From positions 155,918,664 to 155,982,663 of the forward strand of contig OW804095.1 in assembly GCA_942159475.1 (NCBI GenBank): DNA of 64,000 nucleotides, written 5' to 3'. This document shows positions 32,581-43,865 of the stretch, in pieces. The position numbers were made by a program, and so were the translations under genes. Position 1 is the first letter of the stretch. Every line of letters begins with the position of its first letter. This stretch comes from Sthenelais limicola. Its lineage: Eukaryota; Annelida; Polychaeta; Phyllodocida; Sigalionidae. Under the pieces are notes generated by a model. It ran no database searches and had not been told where the DNA came from. It saw nothing but the letters and a program-made list of their open reading frames with translations.

Positions 32581-32998
32581 GTGAATCTCCTCCTGTATGT
32601 CCACCTATATCTTCTCCTGTCCATCCCCATGTACGTCATCCGGTACATATCCCTCTACCTCCTCCTGTACATCCCACTGTACCTTCTCCTGTACCTCCCC
32701 TCTACCTCCTCCTGTACATATCCCTGTACCTTCTCCTGTACCTCCCCTCTACCTCCTCCTGTACATATCCCTGTACCTTCTCCTGTACCTCGCCTCTACC
32801 TCCTCCTGTACATATCCCTGTATCTTCTCCTGTACCTACCCCTCTACCTCCTCCTTACATCCCACTGTACCTTCTCCTGTACCTCGCCTCTACCTCCTCC
32901 TGTACATATCCCTGTATCTTCTCCTGTACCTACCCCTCTACCTCCTCCTTACATCCCACTGTACCTTCTCCTGTATGTCTCCCTGTATCTCCTCTAAC
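32581..32998. repeat. 47-bp C/T-rich minisatellite
   Basis: About eight to nine copies of a compound unit (TCTACCTCCTCCTGTACAT, then CCCTGTACCTTCTCCTGTAC). Period markers at 32,701, 32,748, 32,795 and 32,843 give 47-48 bp. The repeat is open in several plus frames, giving proline/leucine/tyrosine-rich repetitive peptides that I do not regard as genes. Confidence 0.9.
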
Positions 32999-33477
32999 AT
33001 GTTAAGAGAGATGCATCTGCACTAAAGATTGTTAATTATCGATGTTTGAAAAAAAAATTAAAAATATCAAATTTAATCAATATCAAATTATTTTGCTCGA
33101 AATATGCACTATGCTTGTAAAATTTTGATGGAACATAAACTTTATGAGTGGAATAACTTTATAAAAAAATTAGAATTTATTGTGACTGCTAAAGGTCATA
33201 TTCAGAGGTCAAGGTCACAGGTACATTTTGAGGTCCAGTTTTCGAGAATTTTGTAATTTTTGAGGCATAATTTCTTCCGCATGTAAAAAATAAACCAAGT
33301 GAGATTGAGATAATGGTTCCAAACTTTCAGGTTAACTACTAGGGCATATACGCAATACATCCACAAAATATCAAACAGAAAAAATGATTGAATTTTTCCA
33401 TAGTTATGAGGCCCTCAGAGCTGAAAAGCCGTCAAATTGGTGGATTTGACCATATAGATTATATAGATACATGTATA
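32999..33477. other. AT-rich spacer
   Basis: No feature recognised. Confidence 0.55.
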
Positions 33478-34016
33478 TGTAGTGGATATGAGGTTCAGCA
33501 CAAGTCTAGTATAGTGTCACGACTATAAATCACACCTTTTTCTATTACATATGATTACATAATATTGTATAACATTACTCAAGTTTCATTTGATTTCATA
33601 TACATTGATTGCCTAACATTGTGCAACATTAATCAATGTCATTAATTACCCATCTCTCTATTATGCATCATTACTCATAATATATGTATGGTAATATCGC
33701 ACTTACACACAAGGGGGAGCCAGGGGTCAGACTGGTGTGAAGTCACCACTGACCAACCCCCTCAGGTCACGGACAGTGACCCAATTAACACCACCTGATT
33801 GGTTGCCTTAATGAGGCACCTGCAAGGCAATTGGTCAAGGCCTGTCATTGGTTAATTACTCAAGAGATGTAAATGTGTACCACGGGATTCCTTCCGATTG
33901 GAGGAATATGTAATTAATGCGCATGCGCAATGGGCTTCATGGTCAACTGACCAGCTGTATAAATTAAGCAGAATAAATGAGATTCATTAGCCTAGAAACG
34001 GGACTACGCTGTTACA
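33478..34016 (+). repeat. Possible 5' LTR of the split Ty3/gypsy element C/D
   Basis: It begins TGTAGTGG, matching the LTR start of elements A and B, and a TGTTACA end lies near 34,016. It contains GATTGGTT-type CCAAT words, a TATAAATTAAG near 33,958 and AATAAATG about 20 bp later, the layout expected of a retroviral-type LTR. No clear primer-binding site follows, so the boundary is uncertain. Confidence 0.35.
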
Positions 34017-34459
34017 TATTATTATTATTAATATTCATATAGGCTATCCTCTAGCCTGGCTTCGCCTGAACATACCTCTACTCTACCTGACTGATAGTAT
34101 AGCAGTCATATCAATAGCTTGCTGTTGTTTTAACTCTTATATAACTGGGTCGACCTACAAGGTAAAGTTTGTAGCTCTGCCTGCTCAACCTTTCAAGCCT
34201 TTCGGATCTGTTCCGTTTTTACCGTGAATGAAATACCAGCTTTACCCTATTTACAGGTTACATCAACTAACTGCCTTTACCAGAATGCCAGTTCTCGACC
34301 TCAGTGCCAGTGCCTCAGTGCCAGTTCTCGACCTCAGTGCTTTCACTTTGTTTGGTTGTCCCAAATTTCTTCCTGGAAGAAATTGAGACTGTGGTGGCAG
34401 TCTGTGACGTCTATGAAGTTGTACTGCAATTCTGCGGTGCAGACGGAAGGAGGTCGCTA

Positions 34460-36672
34460 TAGAGCGAAACCATGGAGACTGGATTTCATGGATAGAGAAC
34501 TGGGGCCGGAAACCCTGAGGAGTCTCCCCGCGGAATTTGAGTCACCTTCCTCTGACCATGGTGCCAAAGACGGAGCTAGACCAAAATATCCCGGAGGGAA
34601 TTTCGCGGAGTGGAGAGGCCCGCCGAAAGACCCGGACGATTCTGACCTTTGGGAAAGGTATTGTCGGTCAATTGCCGTTGAGCTCCAAACCCAAGTCCGC
34701 GACCTGATGGATGAGAACTTTGAGCTCCGTAAGAAGATCAATACAGAGTCCGTGGACAATGGTCCGGATGGGCGTTTACTTGACGATCATGTAAAGCCCT
34801 CCGACGGGGACCCCGCAGAGACGAGAGACGTGAGATGACAGCTCTGGAGAAGGACTTGCTTGATATGATCCAGGGGATCGTGAAGCAGAATCCTACCAGA
34901 GGTCCTGTGACATCCATGTTTATCCAAAAAGCGGTTAGTGAGCCAACAGAAGATGATTCATCAATTGTGTCCTATCAGGGCGGAAGAGACCGAGATCACC
35001 GCAGTGTGATGACCTCGTCCCCAAGACGAACATGAAAGAAACATGATGACTCTCAGTGGGGAGAACCTGATCGCAAACGACAGGGAAATCATGGCAGAGA
35101 GCATGGCCGAGGGAATAGTCCTTCTGGTTATATATATTGTGAGGTTATGAAGCAAGAAGTCAAGGCTTTGGTTGGTAGAATAATCGACCTTTAATGTGCG
35201 TAAAATCTCAGCTTATATCCTAGCCTGGCGGCCTCATTCTCTCCTCCCGCCCCCCTCATTGGCTGCGGCCCCCTCTCTCTCCTTGGGTCACTTTATTGTA
35301 CCAGGAGGGAGGGTAGGCAGGAGTCACGTACATTCTTATTAATTATTACGAGTGCCAGACCAGTACAACAATTCCAATTAGCATAATTATCAAGGTAACA
35401 ACACACACCCATATAGAGCAATAATATTACCATTAATTAACCTTTGTAATAATTTAATGAAGATGGATCCTAATGATCCTCCCCCACTTGGTTGATTACT
35501 CATTAGCAGACCCCCTCCTTATATGGCTTATCAAAATAAGGGTCGCCTCTGACTCTCCCTTGGAGGAGCTGGCAGGGCATGCACGTTCAGCGAAAATTAC
35601 AGCATCCCCATTGTTTCCACGGAGGCGGTCTCGAGCAGACTTGGACAGTTTGGACAAGGATTGTCGACAGAGGTCGTCTTCCCATAGATCCTGTAGAACC
35701 AACCGGTCCCTAGTCCCTGGTCTTGAGTATGATGGGCCAGAGGAGTCCGATGCCAAAATGTTCCGCCAAAATGTTCCGCCAGAGAAGATGTGGGATGGCA
35801 AAACTGCGTGGCGGACCTACCTCATGGAGGTAAAGGTCATCGCTGAGTCGCACAATTGGACATCTGCTCAATTGCTTCGTCAATTGAGGTGCGGCACATG
35901 CAAACAGCTGGCAGAAATGGGGGATCTGTCAGTGGACATCAATCTCCGGCAGTTCGTTGAGCACATGGATGCAAACTTCGGAGAAAGGTCCAAGTTCCGG
36001 TTGTAGGCTGAGTTCTACAACTGTAGACAGACCCCCGGACAAGCTGTTTGCTTGTTCGCCAATGAGGTGGCACGGAAAGTCGTTCGGTCACATGGACAAT
36101 ACACTGAGAGCTGTGTCCCTGCGCATTATTTTGCAAGGGGTCACAAGCGCTGAGATGTCCGCGTGGGTGCGACTGAAGCAACAATGGGACTTGCAAAGCG
36201 CAGTACATTGGGCGGAGGTATGGGAATCCTGTCAATTGGATTCTCGCTCAGTGACGACCATCAATGCAGCAGAGGCTGCCTTGGTTGTTCCGGAGAATCC
36301 TGCACCCAGTAGCAGATCGTTGTGAAGATCATCGTGGAGAGCGATTGTCCAGGCCACATGTGCAGAGAGTGCTTCAGACTCATTGGATGATGTTCTGCAA
36401 GCTGCTGTGATCCAAGCCTTGCAAACTAAGCCTTGCAAACTTGGAAGGGCGGACAGAGGCGCAATGGAGGCGGAAGGACTTCCGACAGTACCTGACAGTG
36501 GAGAGCGAAATCGGAGAGGCCCCATGGGAGTTGCTATGCTTGTGGACAGGAAGGGCATTACATAGCCAAGTGTCCCAGGCGAGCAAATAAGAAGAAGGAG
36601 ATTACGGACTCAAGGCAATTACAGATGGGAAAACCTCAGAGTCGGAACACTCCAGCAAGCTTTGATTCGTAA
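34460..36672 (+). pseudogene. Decayed gag of element C/D
   Basis: Reading jumps between frames. Recognisable parts are: an N-terminal coiled-coil segment (DLWERYCRSIAVELQTQ, near 34,650); PVTSMF near 34,905; LVPGLEYDGPEES, then MWDGKTAWRTYL and LLRQLRCGTCKQLAEMG (35,710-35,920); DNTLRAVSLRIILQGVTS near 36,095; and a complete CCHC knuckle CYACGQEGHYIAKC at 36,532-36,573. Each has a counterpart in gag of element A. The gag stop is the TAA at 36,670. Several frameshifts and stops plus an LTR-like insertion at 35.14-35.49 kb show it is dead. Confidence 0.82.
35138..35490. repeat. LTR-like insertion within gag of C/D
   Basis: This segment has no counterpart in gag of element A and begins TGTGAGGTT. 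Its first ~100 bp match 15,981-16,090. A CCTCCCCCACTTGG stretch lies at the right end. It may be a solo LTR, but its right boundary and target duplication are unclear. Confidence 0.5.
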
Positions 36673-36681
36673 ACGGGATCC

Positions 36682-37828
36682 CTTTAAAGATGAGAAAATT
36701 TTCCCATCCAAGGTTTGGTTCAACAAAAAGTACATGTTCTTCCATGAGCACGACAGTGTGGAAATGAGGCAGAAGAAAAATCTCATGCGATTATTAGCCA
36801 AGAAATCTGTTGACGCAGGAGCAAATCCTCAGTGTACTAAGCCTAAAGGCGACCAAGTAATGATCAATGGCGTGACATATAATTCAAGGCAACTACATAC
36901 CCTGGATGCTCAATATTCAGTAGAAAATGTCAAAATCGTGAAGGTAAAGAATGGCATAGCTTTTCAAAGCGAAAAGGCATATTTAAGCAACTTTTTTCCT
37001 TGCGAATTTATGTACAATGATGTGTTGTTCAACTGCTCAGAGCAAGCATTTATGTATAAGAAGTGTATGGATCACGGCAAGGACGACATCGCCAAATCGT
37101 TACTCGAGCATCAATGTCCAAGGGAAATTAAGGCCATTGGGGATAGAGTCAGTACGATTGATCAGTGGAAAAGCAGGCAGATAGACATTATGTGTGACAT
37201 CGTTAGATGTTAGTTCTATCAAAACACCCATCTTGTGAATAAACTAGTAAGCACTGGATCAGCCAAATTGATCGAGGCAACTAGCAATCTCTACTGGGGT
37301 GCTGGATGTTATCTCGGAGACATTTGGCAGGGGAAAAACCAATTGGGAGTGATCCTCATGAAGGTGAGAAGTGAGATTGCAAATGCCATTGCTACTAATT
37401 CTTTCCAAGCATTGGTATCCAAGAAGGCCAAGTCGCCATCGAAACGCCTACCAGTAGTGGTTGACAAAGATGGTTTCAGAAATCCACGAGTAGCAGCAAG
37501 GAAGCTTGACAGTAGGAAGTCGTCATCCACCGTTTCCATGTCGAATCCATTTGACATATTCGAAAATTCGTCCCATGACATCAGTAGCAGCTTCAACAAG
37601 ACAATAGTACACACAAGTCTTCCAAAATTAAGCAGATCAAGGTGCGATGATAATGTTTACATGGACATACTCGACAGTTCTGGTATTGACATGTCATCAA
37701 CGGAGGCAAATAGGTCAACACGACAACTACGTTCTCTCGCACTAAATCTCCACATGGACTCATATACACTGCATGAAACAGCAACAGACTTGCACGATAT
37801 CACCAGCAGTCAATCCACTAAATTCTGA
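36682..37828 (+). pseudogene. LINE-2 ORF1 C-terminal part with NADAR domain
   Basis: One frame with a single in-frame TAG at 37,211. First comes the ORF1 CTD region (KVWFNKKYMFFHEHD, GVTYNSRQLHTLD). Next is a NADAR domain: AYLSNFFPCEF, CSEQAFMYKK (Glu codon at 37,040), then after the stop NLYWGAGCYLG (Trp codon at 37,295) and GKNQLGVILMKVRSE. It continues for about 150 residues of polar, Ser-rich tail of unknown role. The 5' end is truncated by the insertion break, so the upstream coiled coil and RRM are missing. The layout is the same as ORF1 of LINE-1 but the sequence is well diverged. Confidence 0.85.
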
Positions 37829-38092
37829 CAAACAATGTAGAGGTCTGTCTTGTTTGTATTTCTAATGTCACTTGTTTTTGTAAATATGTTTAGCCTGTTC
37901 GCGTGGCAATGTTATGAATGGCGGCCATCTTGTGCTGCGGAAAAGGGGTACTCAAATGCTGTAACAGCGAGCACTTCCGGCCATGAAAGTTGAACTAACC
38001 TGTGTAGACAATTTATTTGAATGTAATTTGCTTATATAACGATGATATATCAGAGATCTTGCTGTGTAAATGACCTAATATGTGATGTGTTC
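37829..38092 (+). other. LINE-2 ORF1-ORF2 spacer
   Basis: Short non-coding remainder of LINE-2 before the MITE; no SGNH ORF like that of LINE-1 is visible here. Confidence 0.5.
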
Positions 38093-38482
38093 CAGGAAAA
38101 TGAGTCATAAGTCGCGAAAATTGGATTTTGAGATATCATCATATTTGAATACATGAGACCAAGCCGATTCCAATGAATATAAAGATCAAGGATATTTAAC
38201 AAGTACTTTTATCTTTTTAGTTAGATATTTTCATTTTTGAAAAAAAAGTTTGCAATATTTCTGAGGCAAAAATTACCAGTAAAGTAGTTAATATACTCAA
38301 CAGAATGATTCTAGAAACGTACTGATATAATCAATTAACAGGAACCTTTCGAATTTTGGTTAATGTTTTCATACAACCACAAGGACTAGACACCCCAAAA
38401 ATGAAAATATTCCAAAAAAGAGATCTTGTAAGTAAACGACTTTGAAAAACACAAATTTTGCGACTTGTGACTCATTTTCCTG
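38093..38482. mobile_element. 390-bp MITE
   Basis: Perfect 15-bp terminal inverted repeats, CAGGAAAATGAGTCA at the left and its complement at the right, extend imperfectly to about 40 bp (CGCGAAAATT / AAATTTTGCG). It has no ORF. It lies between the NADAR ORF and the EN of LINE-2, consistent with insertion after LINE-2 arrived. A partial relative lies at 15,825. The target duplication is not clear. Confidence 0.75.
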
Positions 38483-38488
38483 AAACGT

Positions 38489-39254
38489 TTGTATGACATT
38501 GTATGTTTAGTAGAAACATGGCTGAGTCGTGACATTACAGACGTTATGTTGTGTGTGAACGGCTATAAATTCGTCCGACAAGATAGATCGGTGAATAAGC
38601 GAGGACGGGGTATTATAATATATTATCGAGATACCTTCCCATGTCAGACACTGGCTAATTTAAGTCACAATGATGTTAACTCTGAGATACTAACATGTAA
38701 AATCAAACCAGGTAACAGGAAGGCTATGATATTATCCATATTTTATCGGCCTCCGAGTGGTTCTTTGTCGGAGGGGTCTGAACGAAAACTCATTTCGGAA
38801 TTGCTATAATGTGTTTGGTGGAGATATTAATTTAGATCTGAAGAAAGATAATGTTAACACTCGTCGCTTTCTCTCGATTATTGAAAGCAAAGGGATCTTT
38901 CAACACATAACTAGCCCTGCCAGAGTCACAATGAATAGTTCATCATTAATTGACTTCTTAGCCAGCGATTGTAAAAATATAATGAAAAAAGGGACAATAA
39001 GTGAGAACATTAGCGATCACTACCCTGTGTATATGATCATAAAAAAATGTAAATCTCCAGCCAAAGGTATATGTGCTGCATATAGAGCTCGCCCCATCAG
39101 AAACATGTCATTTAATGTAATAAGGCAGGGTATATATGACAATGAGGTACATATTTTACCACGTGACGACTCTCTTGATATTGTTGTGAATCTTGCCTAT
39201 GAATATAAATGTATACATATAAACCGCTTCACATTTTCTCATCTGGAAGTATAG
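38489..39254 (+). pseudogene. LINE-2 endonuclease remnant
   Basis: The first frame (38,489-38,809) holds VETWLS with the catalytic Glu, and IFYRPPSG. A frameshift near 38,800 moves to another frame with VFGGDINLD (GDxN motif) and ISDHYPVY (SDH motif). The N-terminal SLN motif is absent. The match ends near 39,215, where an unrelated insertion begins. Confidence 0.82.
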
Positions 39255-39472
39255 AACACTCACACATGCACTAAAACACAGAATATTGGTAAACCATGTA
39301 GGCCCTATTATGTATCTCCACATATCTCATCACTTAAGTAGCTTGTCACAAATAATCATAAATGGTAGTGGTTCGTCATAATTTACATCCATAAAGCAAT
39401 TAATCCCTGATTTAAATTACTACAATTAAGATCAATCTTCTCCTTTAAAACACCGTCCACAGTCACCCTATA
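39255..39472. other. Inserted sequence, left flank
   Basis: Part of a ~2.2-kb segment that interrupts the EN-RT linker of LINE-2; no motif seen. Confidence 0.45.
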
Positions 39473-40399
39473 ATGGACAACCACTTCATGCAATGTGAGA
39501 AGTGTGGCGACTGGATCGGAAAATCCAAGAAGGCCATCCTCACCCACCTCAACAAATCGCACTCTAAGATTGACAGCCACAGGAAAACTGCCGGTAAGCT
39601 AGCTTGCCGGTAAGCTAGCTTGCCCTACTTGTCAGAAACTTTTATCTTCCCAATGGGTGGTCAGACGCCATCAGAAAAAACAACACAGGGACATCAAACC
39701 TGTATCATCCCCCATAATACATACCACTCCTCATGTGAAAGTCAACCCCAATCACAGACAATTTGACTCTGAAACTCCGCCAAAATTCAAATTTGTTATC
39801 AAATATGCAATGCCCTGTCTTTGCCTCAGCCCCTTTGTCTCAGCCTCAACAAAGTAAATGAATCTCCAACCCTACTGTCCCCCCTCAAGGAGGAACATAC
39901 AACATCAACCTCATCCACGGTGAAAGGGACCGATGCCCCTCCCACCGAAACTCCATCAGACACTAATACCGATGACTCGACCTCCAATGGACCAACCGAC
40001 TCTGACGACATCCTTGAAGTGGATGTCGATAATGAATCCATTCCATCAAACCTCAGTGAACTTGCACGTGATCTTGAATGCTCGGATAGCGAATCCGAAC
40101 CTGAGATGAAAACAACCAGCCCTGAAGACGCAAAGATGACCCCAACCTTATCTAGCTCCAGCATCCCAGACACAGTCAAGAAACAAACAAGTACAACATC
40201 CATCCCGACAGAGGAATACATCCCTACCCCGTTGGGTAGAACTCACAGCAAGGAATATATCCCAACACCCCGAGTGGTGGAGGATGACAGACAGAAACAA
40301 TATAGACCCCAGAGTCAGAAATTACCTGCTAACGAAGTGCTCATTGATCTATTTAACATAGTGTACAAAATTAATCAACTGAAATCTAGAAAACACTAA
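39473..40399 (+). pseudogene. Two-finger C2H2 protein remnant, unknown family
   Basis: From the ATG at 39,473: CEKCGDWIGKSKKAILTH then NKSH forms one C2H2 finger. A 16-bp tandem duplication (CCGGTAAGCTAGCTTG, near 39,592) breaks the frame. A second finger, CPTCQKLL to HQKKQH, follows in the next frame (to about 39,690). After another frame change near 39,825 there is a Ser/Thr/Asp-rich acidic region (39,821-40,399) ending in a short hydrophobic LIDLFNIVYKIN. Two fingers plus an acidic tail resembles retroelement accessory ORFs, but I do not recognise the family. Confidence 0.5.
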
Positions 40400-41235
40400 C
40401 TATTGGAATAGAATCATAGCCCATGTAAAACCATTGTTACATAATTTCATACGTGTATGCAAGAAAACTTTTTAAATACCAAACTAACTTGAGACCCAAT
40501 TTTTGTAACTGCTAATTCTGCTTAAAAGAACAAAGACAAGAGTAACCTAGCAACCGTTATGACGTCACACCACCTGAGACTTTTTGGTCCATATCACCCC
40601 CTGCGGTAACACTTATTGTACACCCTGAAGAAGGAGAAATGTTCTCTGAAACGTTGGTCATGCAACAATAAAACAACTTAAGCAAAACTAACTTGCATCG
40701 TCTTTCTTACGGTTTTGGTGTTTATTTCATAAAATCGATTTAATAATAATATATTCGTGATCGTATAGGTTACTTCTCCGCATAAATATTAATCATATCT
40801 CTAGCAAAGGTAGTGGAGGAAAGAACTATGTCCATGTCAAAGGCCTAGGGTGGATAATATTCTATGTTTAAAAGCGCTTCTCAGGAAAGAATAACATATA
40901 TATATATAGAGAAAGTACTTCGTAAGTCCAGTTAATTCCTTTAAATCCCTGAGGTGAGGTTGAGGTCCTTGTTCCCCAACCTGACAATACATGAAGCTCA
41001 ATGCAAAGGTCATGAATATTACAGCAAGTAACATGAGGTGTGTACAATATGAATCAGGAATATATAAATAAATACAATGAGGAAATAAGTATAAACTTCA
41101 TCATAAATTAGAGTAATATATAATATAAGAGATGGTCGAAGTCTGGAAGCTCTATCATTAACCAATAATTAGTTATAACATAATGAACTAATATAAGCAG
41201 AGAATAGCAGCAGTTCTTGATATGTAGCCCCTGGT
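40400..41235. other. 3' flank of zinc-finger ORF and AT-rich sequence
   Basis: It contains the hammerhead-like motif at 40,625 and an AATAAA just after it (near 40,667). The remainder is AT-rich without genes. Confidence 0.5.
40625..40659 (+). ncRNA. Hammerhead-ribozyme-like motif (Penelope type), candidate
   Basis: Core boxes CTGAAGA (40,625-40,631) and GAAAC (40,648-40,652) are separated by a 5-bp hairpin GAGAA-ATG-TTCTC, with a GTC seven nt after the second box. This is the arrangement of the short hammerheads found in Penelope-like element ends. Stem III would be extremely short and no second copy is present, so activity is doubtful. Confidence 0.4.
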
Positions 41236-41239
41236 GGCA

Positions 41240-41400
41240 GCTGGAGATAACACGGAGGTTTCCCGGCGGTTTCCCTGAGGTTTCCCGGAGATTATTCCGG
41301 ACATATTCCAGAGATTATTCCAGACATATTCCAGAGATTATTACGGACATATTCCTGAGATTATCTGGACATATTCCGGAGATTGTTCTGGAGGTTTCCC
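41240..41400. repeat. 23-bp minisatellite
   Basis: Four to five units of GAGATTATTCCGGACATATT begin at 41,288, 41,311, 41,334, 41,357 and 41,379, preceded by AGGTTTCCCGG-type half units. A plus-strand open frame runs through it only because 23-bp units happen to avoid stops. Confidence 0.88.
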
Positions 41401-41451
41401 AGAGCTTCATAGAGTCATCACACATTCGTAACAATATAACCAAGTAACGAT

Positions 41452-42261
41452 ATGATAAATCAGTTTCATAAGTTACAAGATAGATTATACCCCTATAGAA
41501 GTTATAATATTAGGAATGGTAAGATCGTCAGAGACATTGATTTAACACGGTTGCTAAGGAAAAATAAAGCCTACCGAAATGCTATAAAAAGTAAAGATGC
41601 AAATGATTGGGCACATGCCAATGATCTAAGAGTTCTTGTGCAGACAAAAATATTTAGATTAAAAAACGAGGCCATGGTAGACATATGTAATAGATATTCT
41701 AGGAATGAAAACAAATTCTGGGAGCATTTAGCAAATGTTTATGGTACATCTAAACCGATGGACAGTCGTATAGAACATATTATCAGTTCAGATGGTGTCA
41801 CTTTGCACGGTAAGGATGCAGCAAATTATGCTAATAATTATTTCTGCAACATTCTTCCAAAGTCATCCCCAGATAATCTAAATTTTACCTTTAATAGAGG
41901 TAGGGACTTGCCCAAATTTGAATGGACTGATGTAATCACGACTGAGAGAGTTATCAAGGTAATTAATAAGATTGATGTGAAAAAATTGTGTGGTGTTTTA
42001 GACATGAATTCTACTTTTCTCAAGTTTGCCCTTCTCTCAATTATCGATAATTTTGTTTGGTTATTAAATAGGATACGTGTCGAAAATTATTTCCCAAATT
42101 CGTGGAAAAAATCTCTATGCGTCCTTATACCGAAGAAAGCCAATTCAAGAAAGATAGATGACATTAGATCCATCTCAATTTCCCCAATGATGGGTAAAAT
42201 ATTTGAAGAACTTATGAGAGAGAAAATTGAACAAGAGCTTAAAATAAAACAAAATTTATAA
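41452..42261 (+). pseudogene. LINE-2 linker and RT fingers
   Basis: A 269-codon frame with the Lys/Arg-rich linker (LLRKNKAYRNAIKSKD), NKFWEHLANVYG, FPNSWKKSLCVLIPKK and DIRSISISPMMGKIFEELM, the RT N-terminal motifs. It stops at the edge of an inserted sequence. Confidence 0.85.
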
Positions 42262-42712
42262 TTGATAAGTTATACGGTTTTGAAGGAAACTGTACTTAAT
42301 AATATAATAAATTTAGAGACCCGCGGTTTTGTATGAAACAGCGGAATCAAATAATAAATGCCTCATTGGGGGACTACATTGGGGTAATGGGTGGGTTATG
42401 TACTAACACCATGAAAAATGTATCTGTTCAAATTGAATTTTAAGAAATATATAAAGAATCAAACGAAGACTGTATAATAATTAATACATCAGATAATATA
42501 TATCATATTGTATAATATATATTTATCACTGCGTTGATATCTAATGCTACAATATCATGTATAAGTAATAACTTATACAAATCCTTGCTATGTAACGAAA
42601 AGCATCATAAGTTAAGATTCACCCAGGATACAAACGAAAATGCAATGGCCACATTGAGATGTACCTGATATGAGATCAATAAAAAACGTTACAACAACAA
42701 CAACAACAACAA
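42262..42712. mobile_element. (CAA)n-tailed insertion in LINE-2 RT
   Basis: A 450-bp AT-rich segment splits the RT between the EELMREK region and the QQYGFR motif. It ends in ACGTTACAACAACAACAAC, a tail typical of a SINE or truncated LINE in plus orientation. It has no ORF, and no tRNA-like promoter boxes were identified. Confidence 0.55.
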
Positions 42713-43376
42713 CATCTCCTCGAAATTGATTATTTAATACCGCAGCAATATGGTTTTAGACTGGGTTTCAGTACTGATAGTGCGATTTACTCCTTCCTGA
42801 GAAATGTATTAAAGAACAAAGATAAGGGACACGATACTATTGCAGTCTATTTCGATTTATCCAAGGCATTTAATTCCATTAATATTGATAATTTTTTGTA
42901 TAAATTGTGTAAAGTTGGCCTTGGCGAAAATCTGGTAAATTTAATCAAAAGTTATTCGACGAATAGAAGTCAGATGACTCAATTGGGTGATGTATGTTCT
43001 GATCCCGAACTGCTGCATGCTGGGGTAGCCCAGGGAAGTATTGTAGGGCCTTTACTCTTTATTTTTTATATTAATGATGTAATTGATGTTGGTTTTGAAG
43101 GGGACATTGTCATGTACGCCGACGACTGTGTGATATGAAATAAGATTGCTGTAAACCAGGTCTTAGAGAAGGTTCAGAGAGATGTACTAAAATACCAGAA
43201 CTGGACCGATAGAAATGGTTTAACATTAAACACCAAAAAACAAAATTACAGATTTTTCGTGGAAAATGAGTGTTGAATGCTAACGATTATTTTGTGTATT
43301 GCAATGGTCAAGCTATTGATAGGGTGAACAACTTCAAATATCTAGATTTCCTCTTGGATGACAAATTAAATATGAT
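42713..43376 (+). pseudogene. LINE-2 RT palm
   Basis: QQYGFRLGFSTDSAI, VYFDLSKAFNSI (catalytic Asp), AGVAQGSIVGPLLF and MYADDCVI (catalytic Asp pair near 43,120), then a stop at 43,136-43,138. Recognisable but broken sequence (VNNFKYLDFLLDDKLNM) continues to the insertion point of element B. Confidence 0.85.
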
Positions 43377-43378
43377 AC

Positions 43379-43847
43379 TGTAGTGATCTTCGGATCCGAT
43401 CCGCTTGCACGTAAATAAAGACACAACAAGGCTTAACCTTCCACGGACTTTATTACTACTTGGGACACACCTGTCCTAACCTCAAACAGCATGAGTTAGG
43501 GTTCTGTTGTCTTCTTGACACATATAAAACGGGTGTGAGAACATATACAGAACAAGTAATAAAGATAAGATTTACAGTGACACTACATTAGTGTAATCTC
43601 ACGGACTGACGTCCCGTAGGTACATACAGTACATAGAAATGAGTTGGTAGAATGGTTATAACAGTAAAGTGAACTTATAAGAACATTATGACCAATATGC
43701 TGATAAAAGACCCTACACATATTCTGATATGTAGTCGTGTTCATTGGTACTGCCCACTGGGGTAGTTCAGGTGTACTAACCCACAGCGGACAGCACCTCA
43801 ATGCAATAGAATAGCAATACATTGGTAATATAACCAAACCCACTACA
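43379..43847 (-). repeat. 3' LTR of element B
   Basis: 469 bp with TGTAGTG/CACTACA ends; near-identical to 53,356-53,824. It carries a minus-strand AATAAA near 43,450 that could serve as the polyadenylation signal. Confidence 0.95.
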
Positions 43848-43865
43848 ATACTCCCCCTCTTCGAA
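43848..43865 (-). promoter_or_regulatory. Polypurine tract of element B
   Basis: On the minus strand GAAGAGGGGGAGTAT directly precedes the 3' LTR, the expected plus-strand primer position. Confidence 0.8.

Noticed and set aside
32581..33025. Repetitive Pro/Leu/Tyr protein, 138-142 codons in two frames
   Set aside because: Two overlapping frames of the 47-bp minisatellite are open equally; no start context or domain.
41217..41447. Short protein with repeated FRR/RDYS motifs
   Set aside because: Open frame through the 23-bp minisatellite only.
43583..43843. 86-codon open frame in the element B LTR, repeated at 53,560
   Set aside because: It is present twice because the LTR is present twice; no domain, and LTR sequence is regulatory.
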